Shown: positions 18,126-25,947, counted from the stretch's first letter. The stretch is DNA of 37,023 nucleotides from Lachnospiraceae bacterium (GCA_016281605.1 JAEEJA010000096.1:1-37023); one strand, 5' to 3'. Numbers and translations: made by a program. Notes: generated from the sequence alone by a model not told the origin.

Positions 18126-18675
18126 CAAGAGCCCCTCCTTTTAAGGTTATTATCATTTCGCAAACCTCTATAACATTAGTTCCCGATTCCATGCTAGTCT
18201 TTTGTATGTACTTATGCGCCTGAAGCTCTGACATGGAATCTATTTCTATTAGTAAATCTTTAGCTCTGTCAATTATCGCTCTCTCCTCAGGAGTACGTGT
18301 TTTACCCTTTTTCCTCTTCTTTTTCCATTGTCGATATCTATCTATGAGATTTTCAATCTCATCAGTATATTCCATAACTCTTATGGGCAAAGGATAAAAA
18401 GATACATTATCCTGAGTGATAAATTCTTCCCATTTTTGAGAAGCTGTAAGAAGCATGAAAAAACCTTCCGGCAGCTGTTCTGAAAGTGCAGAATAATGCA
18501 TATCCTTAAGCTTTAATCCACTTATTATGATACCACCATCCATACGTGATATGTGCCCTAAAACATCTTTTCCCATATCACAAACAAAGCTTATATCATA
18601 TCCTTGCGACTCTAACAGCTTCTCAATCTTTTTTCCGTCATCTAACTTCGGAAAAGCAATTATGATATCTGCCAT
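18115..18675 (-). CDS. ANTAR-domain RNA-binding regulator with degenerate receiver
   Basis: Two-part protein of 186 residues. The C-terminal part (about 128-181) is a clear ANTAR domain, an RNA-binding antiterminator module: AIIDRAKDLLIEIDSMSE, then QAHKYIQKTSMESG and IEVCEMII. The N-terminal part has receiver length and strand pattern but lacks the acidic pocket; the acceptor position reads IIISGLKLKD with no aspartate. Activity is therefore unlikely to depend on phosphorylation. A basic linker (KKKRKKGKTR) joins the parts. In Clostridium saccharobutylicum an ANTAR protein encoded next to glnA controls it by antitermination, a useful precedent. No ANTAR-type twin hexaloop hairpin was found in this window. 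Confidence 0.88.
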   Translation of the reverse strand: MADIIIAFPKLDDGKKIEKLLESQGYDISFVCDMGKDVLGHISRMDGGIIISGLKLKDMHYSALSEQLPEGFFMLLTASQKWEEFITQDNVSFYPLPIRVMEYTDEIENLIDRYRQWKKKRKKGKTRTPEERAIIDRAKDLLIEIDSMSELQAHKYIQKTSMESGTNVIEVCEMIITLKGGALDGK

Positions 18676-18712
18676 ATATTACCTCATATACTAACTTTGT
18701 CTAATATTCTTT

Positions 18713-18754
18713 TTCAAGACTCGCTTATTAATTAAGAACGAGTTTTTTCTTGAA
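18713..18754. other. Long imperfect hairpin between the GS-like gene and the ANTAR gene
   Basis: Nested inverted repeats: TTCAAG/CTTGAA outside, ACTCG/CGAGT within, CTTA/TAAG innermost. On the plus strand it resembles a terminator because six T follow ACTCG...CGAGT, but no plus-strand gene precedes it. On the minus strand the following bases are A-rich, so it would act as an intercistronic RNA stem that may tune GS-like versus downstream expression. Confidence 0.55.
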
Positions 18755-18759
18755 CTAAG

Positions 18760-20064
18760 TTAAATGTATGGCAAATATTTTTCCAATTCCCAATTTGAAA
18801 CATGCTTATAATACTCTGACCACTCTTCATTCTTTGATTTAATAATATAATCAGAAACATTTTTACCAAGATACTTCTTTATAAACTCATCTTTATTAAA
18901 AGCCTCTATAGCCTCAAAAAGATGTCTTGGTAAAGCTTTAAGCGCAGATATCTCATCTTCATTCATCTCATCCATATTTTTATCTATTTCATAATTATTT
19001 TTTATTCCCTCGAGGCCACTTGCTATAATTAATGCTAGCAGAAGATATGGATTCGCTGCTCCATCCGGGTTTCTTAAAACAACCTTAGCTCCGCTTTGCC
19101 CAATGGCAGTCAGGCGGATAAGCGGACTTTCAGTAGCCAAAGACCATCCTATGTTCACAGGAGCAAGATAACCGGGAACCAGCCTTTTATAGGAATTCAC
19201 TATAGGATTTGTGATAATAGACATACTGTCAATATGAGATAAAATTCCGGATGTAAATGAATAACATGTTTTACTTATTCCATGCATTCCCTCCTCATCG
19301 GAAAATACATTTTTACCATCTTTATTTGCAATCATCTTTATATGTGTTCCGGAACCCTTAAGACTATGGTCAGGCTTAGGCATGAAGCTTGCATGCATAC
19401 CATGACGCTTAGCTACAGTTCTTACAGTAAATCTCATGGTCTGTATGTTATCAGCAAGCCTTAAAACATCAGAATAACTAAGCTCTAATACATGCTGGGA
19501 TTCTTCATTGGAGTGATAAGACGAATCCGTCTGAATATCCATATCCTGTAAGTAAATTACCATATCTCTTCGAGCGTTTTCACCACCATCAAGAGGCCCT
19601 ACATCAAAATAGCCGCCCCTATCACTGGAATGATTGGTCGGCCTTCCTTCATCATCCTCCTCGAAGAGAAAGAATTCATTCTTTGCTGCTGCTTCAAATA
19701 TATATCCTTCATCAGATGCTTCTTTAAGAACACTCTTTAATATATAACGAGGGTCACTCTCAAATGGTGTTCCATCTGGTTTTTTTAGGTCACAAATAAA
19801 ACGGGCAACTTTTCCGTGCTGTGGTCTCCAAGGAAAAATAACAAATGTATCTAAATCGGGCATAAGAAAAAGTTCATCGTATCCACAGCCTTTAAAACCG
19901 TCAACTGTAGAACACGAGAACTTGCATAAACCATCAAGGACACGCTCAATCTGCGACACTGTTGTTGCTATATTTTTCAAAGAACCTAAAAGATCTGTAA
20001 ATTGAAGACGTATAAACTTAATATCTTCATCTTCAATCATTTCTATTATCTCTCTCCGCGTCAT
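18760..20064 (-). CDS. Glutamine synthetase homologue with altered active site
   Basis: Full-length (434 residues) homologue of clostridial type I glutamine synthetase. The scaffold is clear: IKFIRLQFTDLLG, FVIFPWRPQHGKVARFICD, GYFDVGPLDGGENARRD, NPIVNSYKRLVPGY. Most catalytic motifs differ from the usual forms as I recall them. FDGSSI is FSCSTV (49-54); GPECEFFLF is AAKNEFFLF (126-134), which loses one metal-site Glu; HHEVAPGQHE aligns without gaps to YHSNEESQHV, losing two more; NRSPLIR is TESPLIR; VELRSPDPA is VVLRNPDGA, losing another Glu. It is probably not an ordinary glutamine synthetase and may be a sensor or a ligase of different chemistry. The start at 20064 follows GGAGG; an upstream ATG at 20076 overlaps that site. 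Confidence 0.85.
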   Translation of the reverse strand: MTRREIIEMIEDEDIKFIRLQFTDLLGSLKNIATTVSQIERVLDGLCKFSCSTVDGFKGCGYDELFLMPDLDTFVIFPWRPQHGKVARFICDLKKPDGTPFESDPRYILKSVLKEASDEGYIFEAAAKNEFFLFEEDDEGRPTNHSSDRGGYFDVGPLDGGENARRDMVIYLQDMDIQTDSSYHSNEESQHVLELSYSDVLRLADNIQTMRFTVRTVAKRHGMHASFMPKPDHSLKGSGTHIKMIANKDGKNVFSDEEGMHGISKTCYSFTSGILSHIDSMSIITNPIVNSYKRLVPGYLAPVNIGWSLATESPLIRLTAIGQSGAKVVLRNPDGAANPYLLLALIIASGLEGIKNNYEIDKNMDEMNEDEISALKALPRHLFEAIEAFNKDEFIKKYLGKNVSDYIIKSKNEEWSEYYKHVSNWELEKYLPYI

Positions 20065-20090
20065 ACTTACCTCCATACTTAAAGCTTTTT

Positions 20091-20140
20091 GTCAATACCC
20101 CCACCTACGGCTTTAGCTCAGAGGTGGAGCATTCTCCGAC
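20091..20140 (-). mobile_element. Solo IS200/IS605-like right end in the GS-like leader
   Basis: On the minus strand GTCGGAGAATGCTCC leads into an 8-bp stem CTCCACCT/AGGTGGGG (20122-20129 with 20099-20106, one G-U pair) and ends GGTATTGAC. The pattern, a CGGAGAA lead-in, a CCCCACCT hairpin and a TTGAC-like end, recalls the right ends of TnpB-carrying IS200/IS605 elements, which also form the 3' part of the omega RNA. No transposase or tnpB frame is near. It lies between the GS-like promoter and its ribosome site, so it is transcribed. A related core occurs at 36761-36788 on the plus strand. Confidence 0.5.
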
Positions 20141-20199
20141 TTTGTTACAAAAGTGTTTTCATAAGGATAATTGAAATCAATTCATCTTTAACCTTACAT

Positions 20200-20228
20200 A
20201 TTATACACATACATATATAACATGTAAA
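20200..20228 (-). promoter_or_regulatory. Promoter of the GS-like, ANTAR, carA, carB unit
   Basis: Minus-strand TTTACA (20223-20228), 17-nt spacer, TATAAT (20200-20205). A start near 20193 gives a leader of about 130 nt, which contains the IS-like hairpin and small weak hairpins such as ACTTT/AAAGT near 20140-20155. Confidence 0.8.
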
Positions 20229-20260
20229 GTATTTTTTAGAGAGTATGATTTTATATTATT

Positions 20261-21139
20261 TTATTTAAATGTAGCTCTGCATGAAGCTCCACAAGGCAGT
20301 ATAAGTCCATTTTTAACCGGAAGTCCTATTTCATCTGCTTCTATATGAGCAGTATACTTATTCTTTAAAACTGTGCTTAACATATAAGTCAGAACAGAGC
20401 TTTGTAAACCGGTCGTATATGAATTAATAAGGAAAAACAAAGGGTTATCACTTAAAAGCTTTGAAGTAAGCATAATAAAATCATATATATTATCCTCTAT
20501 CTTCCATATTTCTCCCTTAGGTCCTCTTCCATAAGAAGGAGGATCCATGATAATAGCATCATAAGTATTACCTCTTCTTATTTCTCTCTCCACAAACTTA
20601 GTACAATCATCCACAAGCCAGCGAACCGACCCACCTTCCAGGGATGATGAAACCGCATTTTCCTTAGCCCAGTTTACCATTCCTTTAGATGCATCCACAT
20701 GTGTAACACTTGCACCTGCAAGAAGAGCTGACAAAGTAGCGCCACCTGTGTATGCAAATAAATTTAAAACTTTGATATCACTTCTTTTGCTTTCTTTTAT
20801 TAGCCTGTAAAACCACTCCCAGTTTACAGCCTGCTCCGGAAATACACCTGTATGCTTAAATTTAAAAGGTTGTAAATTGAAAGTAAGACGCTTTCCTGCT
20901 TCAAATTCATAATCTATCTGCCAGGTTTGAGGAAGATTGAAAAATTCCCATTTACCACCACCCTTATTACTTCTGTGGTAATGACCGTTAAGCTCTTTCC
21001 AAAAATGATTTTTTCTTTTAGTCTTCCATATAACCTGTGGATCCGGACGAAGTAAGATATAATCCCCCCACCTTTCCAGCTTTTCTCCTGAAGATGTATC
21101 TATAACTTCATAATCCTTCCAATTGTCAGCAATCCACAT
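20261..21139 (-). CDS. SAM-dependent methyltransferase, RlmI/RlmK-like
   Basis: Class I Rossmann methyltransferase of the group related to the 23S rRNA cytosine methyltransferases RlmI/RlmK. The SAM-binding motif I is VLNLFAYTGGATLSALLAG, the acidic motif II is VTHVDASKG, and the catalytic-loop motif IV is IMDPPSYGRG. It lacks an N-terminal PUA domain; the first 100 or so residues form a short family-specific domain. The ATG at 21139 is preceded by GGAGGTTAAT from element C; an upstream in-frame start at 21175 falls inside that element. 292 residues. An RNA substrate is likely but unproven. Confidence 0.85.
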   Translation of the reverse strand: MWIADNWKDYEVIDTSSGEKLERWGDYILLRPDPQVIWKTKRKNHFWKELNGHYHRSNKGGGKWEFFNLPQTWQIDYEFEAGKRLTFNLQPFKFKHTGVFPEQAVNWEWFYRLIKESKRSDIKVLNLFAYTGGATLSALLAGASVTHVDASKGMVNWAKENAVSSSLEGGSVRWLVDDCTKFVEREIRRGNTYDAIIMDPPSYGRGPKGEIWKIEDNIYDFIMLTSKLLSDNPLFFLINSYTTGLQSSVLTYMLSTVLKNKYTAHIEADEIGLPVKNGLILPCGASCRATFK

Positions 21140-21250
21140 ATTAACCTCCATTTTTGAGTTCGTATTAAAGGACACTGCACGAGAACTTATAAGTTTCGTG
21201 TGTGCTTAGCAGCTATTTGGTCTTGGTTCAAATAGCTGTGATAAAATCTC
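21140..21250 (-). promoter_or_regulatory. Structured leader element, copy C (short form)
   Basis: Lies between the YdcF-like gene and the methyltransferase start. It keeps P2 (AGCTATTT/AAATAGCT, 21211-21237), P3 (CACGA-AAC/GTT-C-TCGTG, 21178-21200) and the terminal ATGGAGGTTAATATG shared with copy B, but lacks the P1 domain and the P4 pairing is weak. The P2 loop (GAACCAAGACC) resembles that of copy B (TGCCAAGC). It begins directly after the preceding stop codon. Confidence 0.55.
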
Positions 21251-21251
21251 T

Positions 21252-22736
21252 TTACAAGATATTTGAATAATAAATCATAATATCCGAAATAACATTTAAT
21301 ACCATAAGAATCATAAACATCATTATATGCTTTCTTTTTTCAGATACAAGTGTTGCTATATATTCTCTTATAAATGCATTTATCCAAAAATAACTTTTTG
21401 TTCTACTTCCAATACCATCTATATCTAGGTTTTGATTCCTGGCAATAAGACCTGATCTAAACACGTGATAATTTGTTGTTGAAAAAGCAATTTGAGGATC
21501 CTCTAAATCACATTTTTCAAATATTCTATCTACAGAAAATCTAAAATTTTCATATGTGTTTTTTGATTTATTTTCGAGTATTATTCTGTTTTCCCCATAG
21601 CCTCTCTCTATTAAATAGTTTCTAATTGCCTCACCCTCAGCAATTACTTCATCATCACCTTTGCCTCCGGATGGAACAAATATTAATTCTTTTCCCGTTT
21701 TATGTCTTTGTATCTCTGCAAACTCTATTGCTTTATCTGCTCTTCCTTTCAAGAGATTGGTAAGAGTGCCATCTTTTTTTATCTGACATCCTAGAATTAT
21801 TATGTAGTCCTTATTATACTTTGGAGTATGTCTGGTAGCTCTAAAGCCGAAGATAACAGTTCCTATAAGCATACATTCCAAATAAGAAATAAAACAAGCA
21901 AATGTACTTTCTATAATCAATTTAAAAATCTGATAAAAACTAGTTTTAATATGAGTGTATGCACTTGAAAAAACAGGTTCGCTAAACTGAATATTTAAGA
22001 TTAAAAATGTACCAAAGCATATTCCACCACCAAGAATAATGCCTAACATATTTCTCCAGCTTTTTCCCTCTTTAAATATCAATACCAGGTTTGAAATCGA
22101 TACAATTATCGACATTATAATTACAATAGGCAACAAAAGTCCTGCGAAAAAAACAACTGTATTTTTCACAGAAAGAAATGTTTGAATAGGTCCCATATAG
22201 TAAATTATCTGGTAAATCTGATTTATGCATAATAATACCAAAAATACTATAACACCAAGATTTGTAATATTCTTATATTGATATAAAGAGAGCTTAATGT
22301 CATATATATACTTCTTAACCCTAACATACAATAACAGTATTAAATATATTAATAAACATATCGGAATTATCCTACTTCCTCTGCTATATCCAAAAAAAGT
22401 TGTATCGGTAATCACACCTGATTTATGAATAAAAAAAGTTCTGTTTATGTGCTGTTTTTCTTCTTTTGTCTTACGATTTGTGATTATAACATCAACCTTT
22501 GCTTTACCGGGTTTTATGGATTTAAACTCCAATTTTAAAACCCCGGATTTAATTATCTTTTTACTTAGCCTTATGTAATCACTGTTCTGATGAATAACAA
22601 TGTTGTAGTCATATTCTTTTTCAGATGGAGCCTGATAATATGTCATTACATATTTTTTTCCTACAACCAACAAAAAAAATGTGCAGAAAAAGAATAACAC
22701 AATACCAAATATTATAATAAATCTTTTCCTAACCAA
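21252..22736 (-). CDS. YdcF/SanA-family (DUF218) multi-pass membrane protein, TTG start
   Basis: An N-terminal membrane span (about 5-25) precedes an extracytoplasmic segment of about 100 residues and then several more spans. The C-terminal DUF218 domain (about residues 310-460) has DYIIILGCQIKKDG, SGGKGDDE, ENKSKNTYENF and STTNYHVFRSG, the family's conserved stretches. Such proteins are linked to envelope or polysaccharide homeostasis, with no settled reaction. The frame is open back to 22871, but GGAGG six bases before a TTG codon at 22736 (then VRKRFIIIFG) is the best start, giving 494 residues. Bases 22737-22862 look non-coding. Confidence 0.8.
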   Translation of the reverse strand: MVRKRFIIIFGIVLFFFCTFFLLVVGKKYVMTYYQAPSEKEYDYNIVIHQNSDYIRLSKKIIKSGVLKLEFKSIKPGKAKVDVIITNRKTKEEKQHINRTFFIHKSGVITDTTFFGYSRGSRIIPICLLIYLILLLYVRVKKYIYDIKLSLYQYKNITNLGVIVFLVLLCINQIYQIIYYMGPIQTFLSVKNTVVFFAGLLLPIVIIMSIIVSISNLVLIFKEGKSWRNMLGIILGGGICFGTFLILNIQFSEPVFSSAYTHIKTSFYQIFKLIIESTFACFISYLECMLIGTVIFGFRATRHTPKYNKDYIIILGCQIKKDGTLTNLLKGRADKAIEFAEIQRHKTGKELIFVPSGGKGDDEVIAEGEAIRNYLIERGYGENRIILENKSKNTYENFRFSVDRIFEKCDLEDPQIAFSTTNYHVFRSGLIARNQNLDIDGIGSRTKSYFWINAFIREYIATLVSEKRKHIMMFMILMVLNVISDIMIYYSNIL

Positions 22737-22862
22737 CTCTATCCTCCATTTTTTACATTTTGGAAATTTAAAAGCGAGTAGTGAAGATGAAATCGTCCCC
22801 CTAATCGTATGCGAGTCGACATACAGCTCTGCTGACATCTTACTTTCGAAGACTCTGCGATA

Positions 22863-22902
22863 CAAAAACAATCGAGCAGGAGTTATTGTACCCTCCTACT
22901 CG
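22863..22902 (-). terminator. Terminator after reverse rubrerythrin
   Basis: Minus-strand stem CGAGTAGGAG/CTCCTGCTCG (10 bp with one G-U pair, 10-nt loop, 22873-22902) followed by ATTGTTTTTG. It lies 40 nt past the rubrerythrin stop codon. Confidence 0.7.
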
Positions 22903-22942
22903 AAATAAGTCAATTATAATTAAGAAATAAAGTATCAAATTT

Positions 22943-23530
22943 TTATCCGAAATACCTATCTAAAAGACCCTTCAAAGCCTTACCGTGTCTTGCTTCGTCG
23001 CGAGCCATCTCATGAACTGTATCATGAATAGCATCCAGATTATTCTTCTTGGCAAGAGCTGCTAGCTCAAACTTTCCGGCAGTAGCTCCAAATTCGCAAT
23101 CAACTCTCCATGCAAGATTATCCTTGGTTGTAGCTTTCATATTCGGCTCTAAATCTTCACCCAAAAGCTCTGCAAACTTAGCTGCGTGCTCTGCTTCCTC
23201 AAAAGCAGCCTTTTCCCAATAAAGACCAATCTCAGGATATCCTTCTCTGTGAGCAATTCTTGCCATGCAAAGATACATACCAACCTCTGAACACTCTCCT
23301 ATAAAGTTAGATTTTAACTGCTCGAATATAAATTTTTTATCATCATCTGATATATCAGGATTATCCTTAACAGTTTTAGCATATACACCATACTCATGCT
23401 CAGCAGCAAGCTTCATCTCGCCTTCCTGTTTTTTAAACTTATCTGCACCTGCGTGACATACAGGACACTCCTCAGGTGGTTCATCTCCTTCATGAACGTA
23501 ACCACATACACTACATACATATTTTGCCAT
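22943..23530 (-). CDS. Reverse rubrerythrin
   Basis: Oxidative-stress protein of anaerobes that reduces hydrogen peroxide and oxygen with electrons from NADH via other redox proteins. The rubredoxin domain is at the N-terminus, the reverse of classical rubrerythrin: Cys6, Cys9, Cys22 and Cys25 bind one iron. The four-helix di-iron domain follows, with Glu/His ligands in [31 protein letters not shown] and [10 protein letters not shown]. Length 195. It has its own promoter and terminator, so it is probably a single-gene unit. Confidence 0.95.
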   Translation of the reverse strand: MAKYVCSVCGYVHEGDEPPEECPVCHAGADKFKKQEGEMKLAAEHEYGVYAKTVKDNPDISDDDKKFIFEQLKSNFIGECSEVGMYLCMARIAHREGYPEIGLYWEKAAFEEAEHAAKFAELLGEDLEPNMKATTKDNLAWRVDCEFGATAGKFELAALAKKNNLDAIHDTVHEMARDEARHGKALKGLLDRYFG

Positions 23531-23586
23531 AGTTTTTGTCTCCTTCCAATTATTAAATTATATTAACTGATTTCTCAATAAGTATT

Positions 23587-23616
23587 ATTATATTATTAAA
23601 ACACTACTTTAGTCAA
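23587..23616 (-). promoter_or_regulatory. Promoter of the reverse rubrerythrin gene
   Basis: Minus-strand TTGACT (23611-23616), 18-nt spacer, TATAAT (23587-23592). Initiation would be about 50 nt before the ATG. No PerR-box-like inverted repeat was clear. Confidence 0.7.
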
Positions 23617-23636
23617 CCAATTATTATAATATTATT

Positions 23637-24467
23637 TTATGATATTTCCATTACAACCGAAAGATTCCCTCTCTTTGCCCCACTGGCTCTGTGAGAAAAT
23701 AAAAATTCCGGATTACAACAAGTGCATAAATCAGGCTCTGCAATATGCTCTTCCAAAATACCGGTCTGCATAAGTGTATATTTACATGCTTTTGATAAAT
23801 CCAACAAATAATGATCTTCTCTTGCAGATGGCTTAAACCACTCAAAAGCCGCACTTCCAAAGCTTTCTTTAAATGCTTTTAGCAAAGGTTCATCAACTTC
23901 ATAACAATCCTGACATATGTTTGGTCCTATTGCTACATATGTATTTTCAGGCCTCGTGCCGTACTCTTCTGTCATTCTTTCTATACATATTTTTCCAATT
24001 TGCTCTACGGTTCCTCTCCATCCTGAGTGAGCCATGGCAATCACTTCATTTTCCTTATCATAAAACATAAGGGGAGTACAATCCGCATAAAATGTCATTA
24101 GAGGCAGTTTCTTTACATTCGTCATTAAGCCATCTACACCTCTTTTTATGACCATTCCACCGGCGTCCTCTTCATTTACCCTTAAAATAAAGGTTTCATG
24201 AATCTGATCAGACATTACAAGCCTTTCTCCGTGGTAACCTACAGCGTCTGCAAATAACTTATGATTATTTTGTACGCACAAAGGGTCATCCCCTCTGGAT
24301 GTGCTCATATTCATTGTTCCGACATAACCCTTACTTACGCCACCCAGCCTTGTAGAAACTGCTGTCTTTATACTGAAATCCTTGAATATATTATATTCTA
24401 AATATGTGACTCCGTTTTTTTCAACCGTGTCTGTAGTTCTTTTATTTAATCTATACTTAATTTCCAT
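23637..24467 (-). CDS. pgeF: PgeF/YfiH-family purine nucleoside phosphorylase-like protein
   Basis: Multicopper-oxidase-related 'laccase domain' family protein. Members have been shown to act on purine nucleosides (phosphorolysis, adenosine deamination) or to edit peptidoglycan precursors. The Zn-binding set is visible as His90 (DQIHETF), Cys130 (ADCTPLMF) and His147 (AHSGWRGT), followed by GPNICQDCYEV and a C-terminal CCNPEFLFSHR. 276 residues. The start overlaps the end of the polyphosphate phosphotransferase gene by 11 nt, so they are co-translated. Which activity applies here cannot be told. Confidence 0.9.
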   Translation of the reverse strand: MEIKYRLNKRTTDTVEKNGVTYLEYNIFKDFSIKTAVSTRLGGVSKGYVGTMNMSTSRGDDPLCVQNNHKLFADAVGYHGERLVMSDQIHETFILRVNEEDAGGMVIKRGVDGLMTNVKKLPLMTFYADCTPLMFYDKENEVIAMAHSGWRGTVEQIGKICIERMTEEYGTRPENTYVAIGPNICQDCYEVDEPLLKAFKESFGSAAFEWFKPSAREDHYLLDLSKACKYTLMQTGILEEHIAEPDLCTCCNPEFLFSHRASGAKRGNLSVVMEIS

Positions 24468-25947
24468 TATGTATCCTTTTTTCTATAGCATCTATTATGA
24501 TTTCAAGTGCTTTTATACGAGCATAATGCTTATCATTGGACTCTAGTACATACCATGGAGCAAATTCGGTACTTGTTTTTTCAATCATCTCATCGACAGC
24601 TGTTTCATACAAGTCCCATTTTTCCCTGTTTCGCCAATCTTCATCAGTTATCTTCCAACGCTTCTCGGGTGTATCCTGTCTTTCAGTAAATCTTCTAAGC
24701 TGAGTATCCTTATCAATCTGAACCCAGAATTTTATTATAATTGCACCCCAATCGTAAAGCTCATTTTCAAATTCATTAATCTCGTTGTAAGCTCTTTGCC
24801 AATCATTCTCACTACAAAATCCCTCAAGTCTTTCTACCATTACTCTTCCATACCATGTACGGTCAAATATGGCTATGTGACCATCCTTAGGTAATCTCGT
24901 CCAGAATCTCCACAGATGATGTCTGGCCTTTTCATGGGGCTCAGGACTTGCTATAGGATGTACTTCATACCCTCTTGGGTCCAAGGCTGCAGCCACTCTC
25001 TTTATATTTCCACCTTTTCCTGCTGCATCCCAGCCTTCATAGGCAATTATAACAGGTATTTTCTTGCTGTATATCTCATTATGCAGCTTTCTAAGTTTCT
25101 TCTGAAGTCTATCCAGTTTTTCGTCATACTCTTCATCTGATATGGTTTTGTTAAGATCTATATTCCTAAGCGCACCTACCTTCTTCATTGAAAATGTATT
25201 CTGTAATATCGGTACTGCTCTTTCAGAATTCTGAAGTGCTGTATCTATATTTTTAATCAGTATCTCAAGTACTTGTGCTTCAGCCCACTTTTTACTTTCA
25301 GAATCTATAAAGTACCATGGTGCTACAAACTGATTTGTAGCCTCTAAATAGTTATTATAGACCTTTAAGCACTTATCATAATGATCATTTTGCCATAAAT
25401 CCTCTTTGTTGACTCTCCATGATGTGGTTTTATCATCTAAAAGACCTTTAATTCTCTTTTTCTGTGTCTTTTTATCGATCTGGAAGAAAAACTTTACAAC
25501 AAGGTATCCATCGTCGTTAAGCTGTCTTTCAAATCTTTTAATCCCTGTTATACGTCTGTTATATTCTTTTTCTTTTATATTTCCTCTAAGATAATCAAGG
25601 GTTACATCATCCATCCAGCTACCATCAAAAAATACTATTTTTCCTGCTTCGGGAATCTTTGAAAAATATCTGTAAAGAAACGGACGTCTTGCTTCTTCCT
25701 CAGTTACTGCGGATAGTGTTTGGGTTTTAAAAAATCTGGGATCAAGGTTTTTTATAACTCTTCCTAATACAGAACCCTTTCCTGCTGCTCCCCATCCGTC
25801 AAATACAACCAAAACCGGAAGCTTTTTTTCTTTTATCAAAAGTTGTCTTTTTGCTAATTGTATTCTTAAAGTCTTTAATTTTTCACTTATTTTTTCATCC
25901 GTAGGTTTTTCAGGCTTAACCCATTCATTAATCATATTTGTACTCAT
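24457..25947 (-). CDS. pap: Polyphosphate:AMP phosphotransferase, two-domain PPK2
   Basis: Transfers phosphate from polyphosphate to AMP (class II PPK2 type), linking the polyphosphate store to ADP supply. It contains two fused PPK2 domains. The C-terminal one is intact: Walker A YEGWDAAGKGG (303-313), catalytic loop FDRTWYGRVMVE (about 361-372) and lid RWKITDEDW. The N-terminal one keeps FDGWGAAGKGS (49-59), but the catalytic loop reads DGSWMDD (108-114), losing the arginines, so it is probably structural. The ATG at 25947 has GGGGG upstream. 496 residues. Confidence 0.92.
   Translation of the reverse strand: MSTNMINEWVKPEKPTDEKISEKLKTLRIQLAKRQLLIKEKKLPVLVVFDGWGAAGKGSVLGRVIKNLDPRFFKTQTLSAVTEEEARRPFLYRYFSKIPEAGKIVFFDGSWMDDVTLDYLRGNIKEKEYNRRITGIKRFERQLNDDGYLVVKFFFQIDKKTQKKRIKGLLDDKTTSWRVNKEDLWQNDHYDKCLKVYNNYLEATNQFVAPWYFIDSESKKWAEAQVLEILIKNIDTALQNSERAVPILQNTFSMKKVGALRNIDLNKTISDEEYDEKLDRLQKKLRKLHNEIYSKKIPVIIAYEGWDAAGKGGNIKRVAAALDPRGYEVHPIASPEPHEKARHHLWRFWTRLPKDGHIAIFDRTWYGRVMVERLEGFCSENDWQRAYNEINEFENELYDWGAIIIKFWVQIDKDTQLRRFTERQDTPEKRWKITDEDWRNREKWDLYETAVDEMIEKTSTEFAPWYVLESNDKHYARIKALEIIIDAIEKRIHNGN

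Noticed and set aside
20091-20140. Complete insertion sequence
   Set aside because: Only one end-like hairpin is present; there is no transposase or tnpB frame between it and any partner end.
20077-20199. ANTAR-target twin hexaloop hairpins in the GS-like leader
   Set aside because: Small stems exist, but none has a six-base loop with A at position 1 and G at position 4 in tandem.
22737-22871. N-terminal 45 codons of the YdcF-family frame
   Set aside because: The frame starts just below the rubrerythrin terminator without a ribosome site, while GGAGG plus TTG at 22736 leads straight into the first membrane span.
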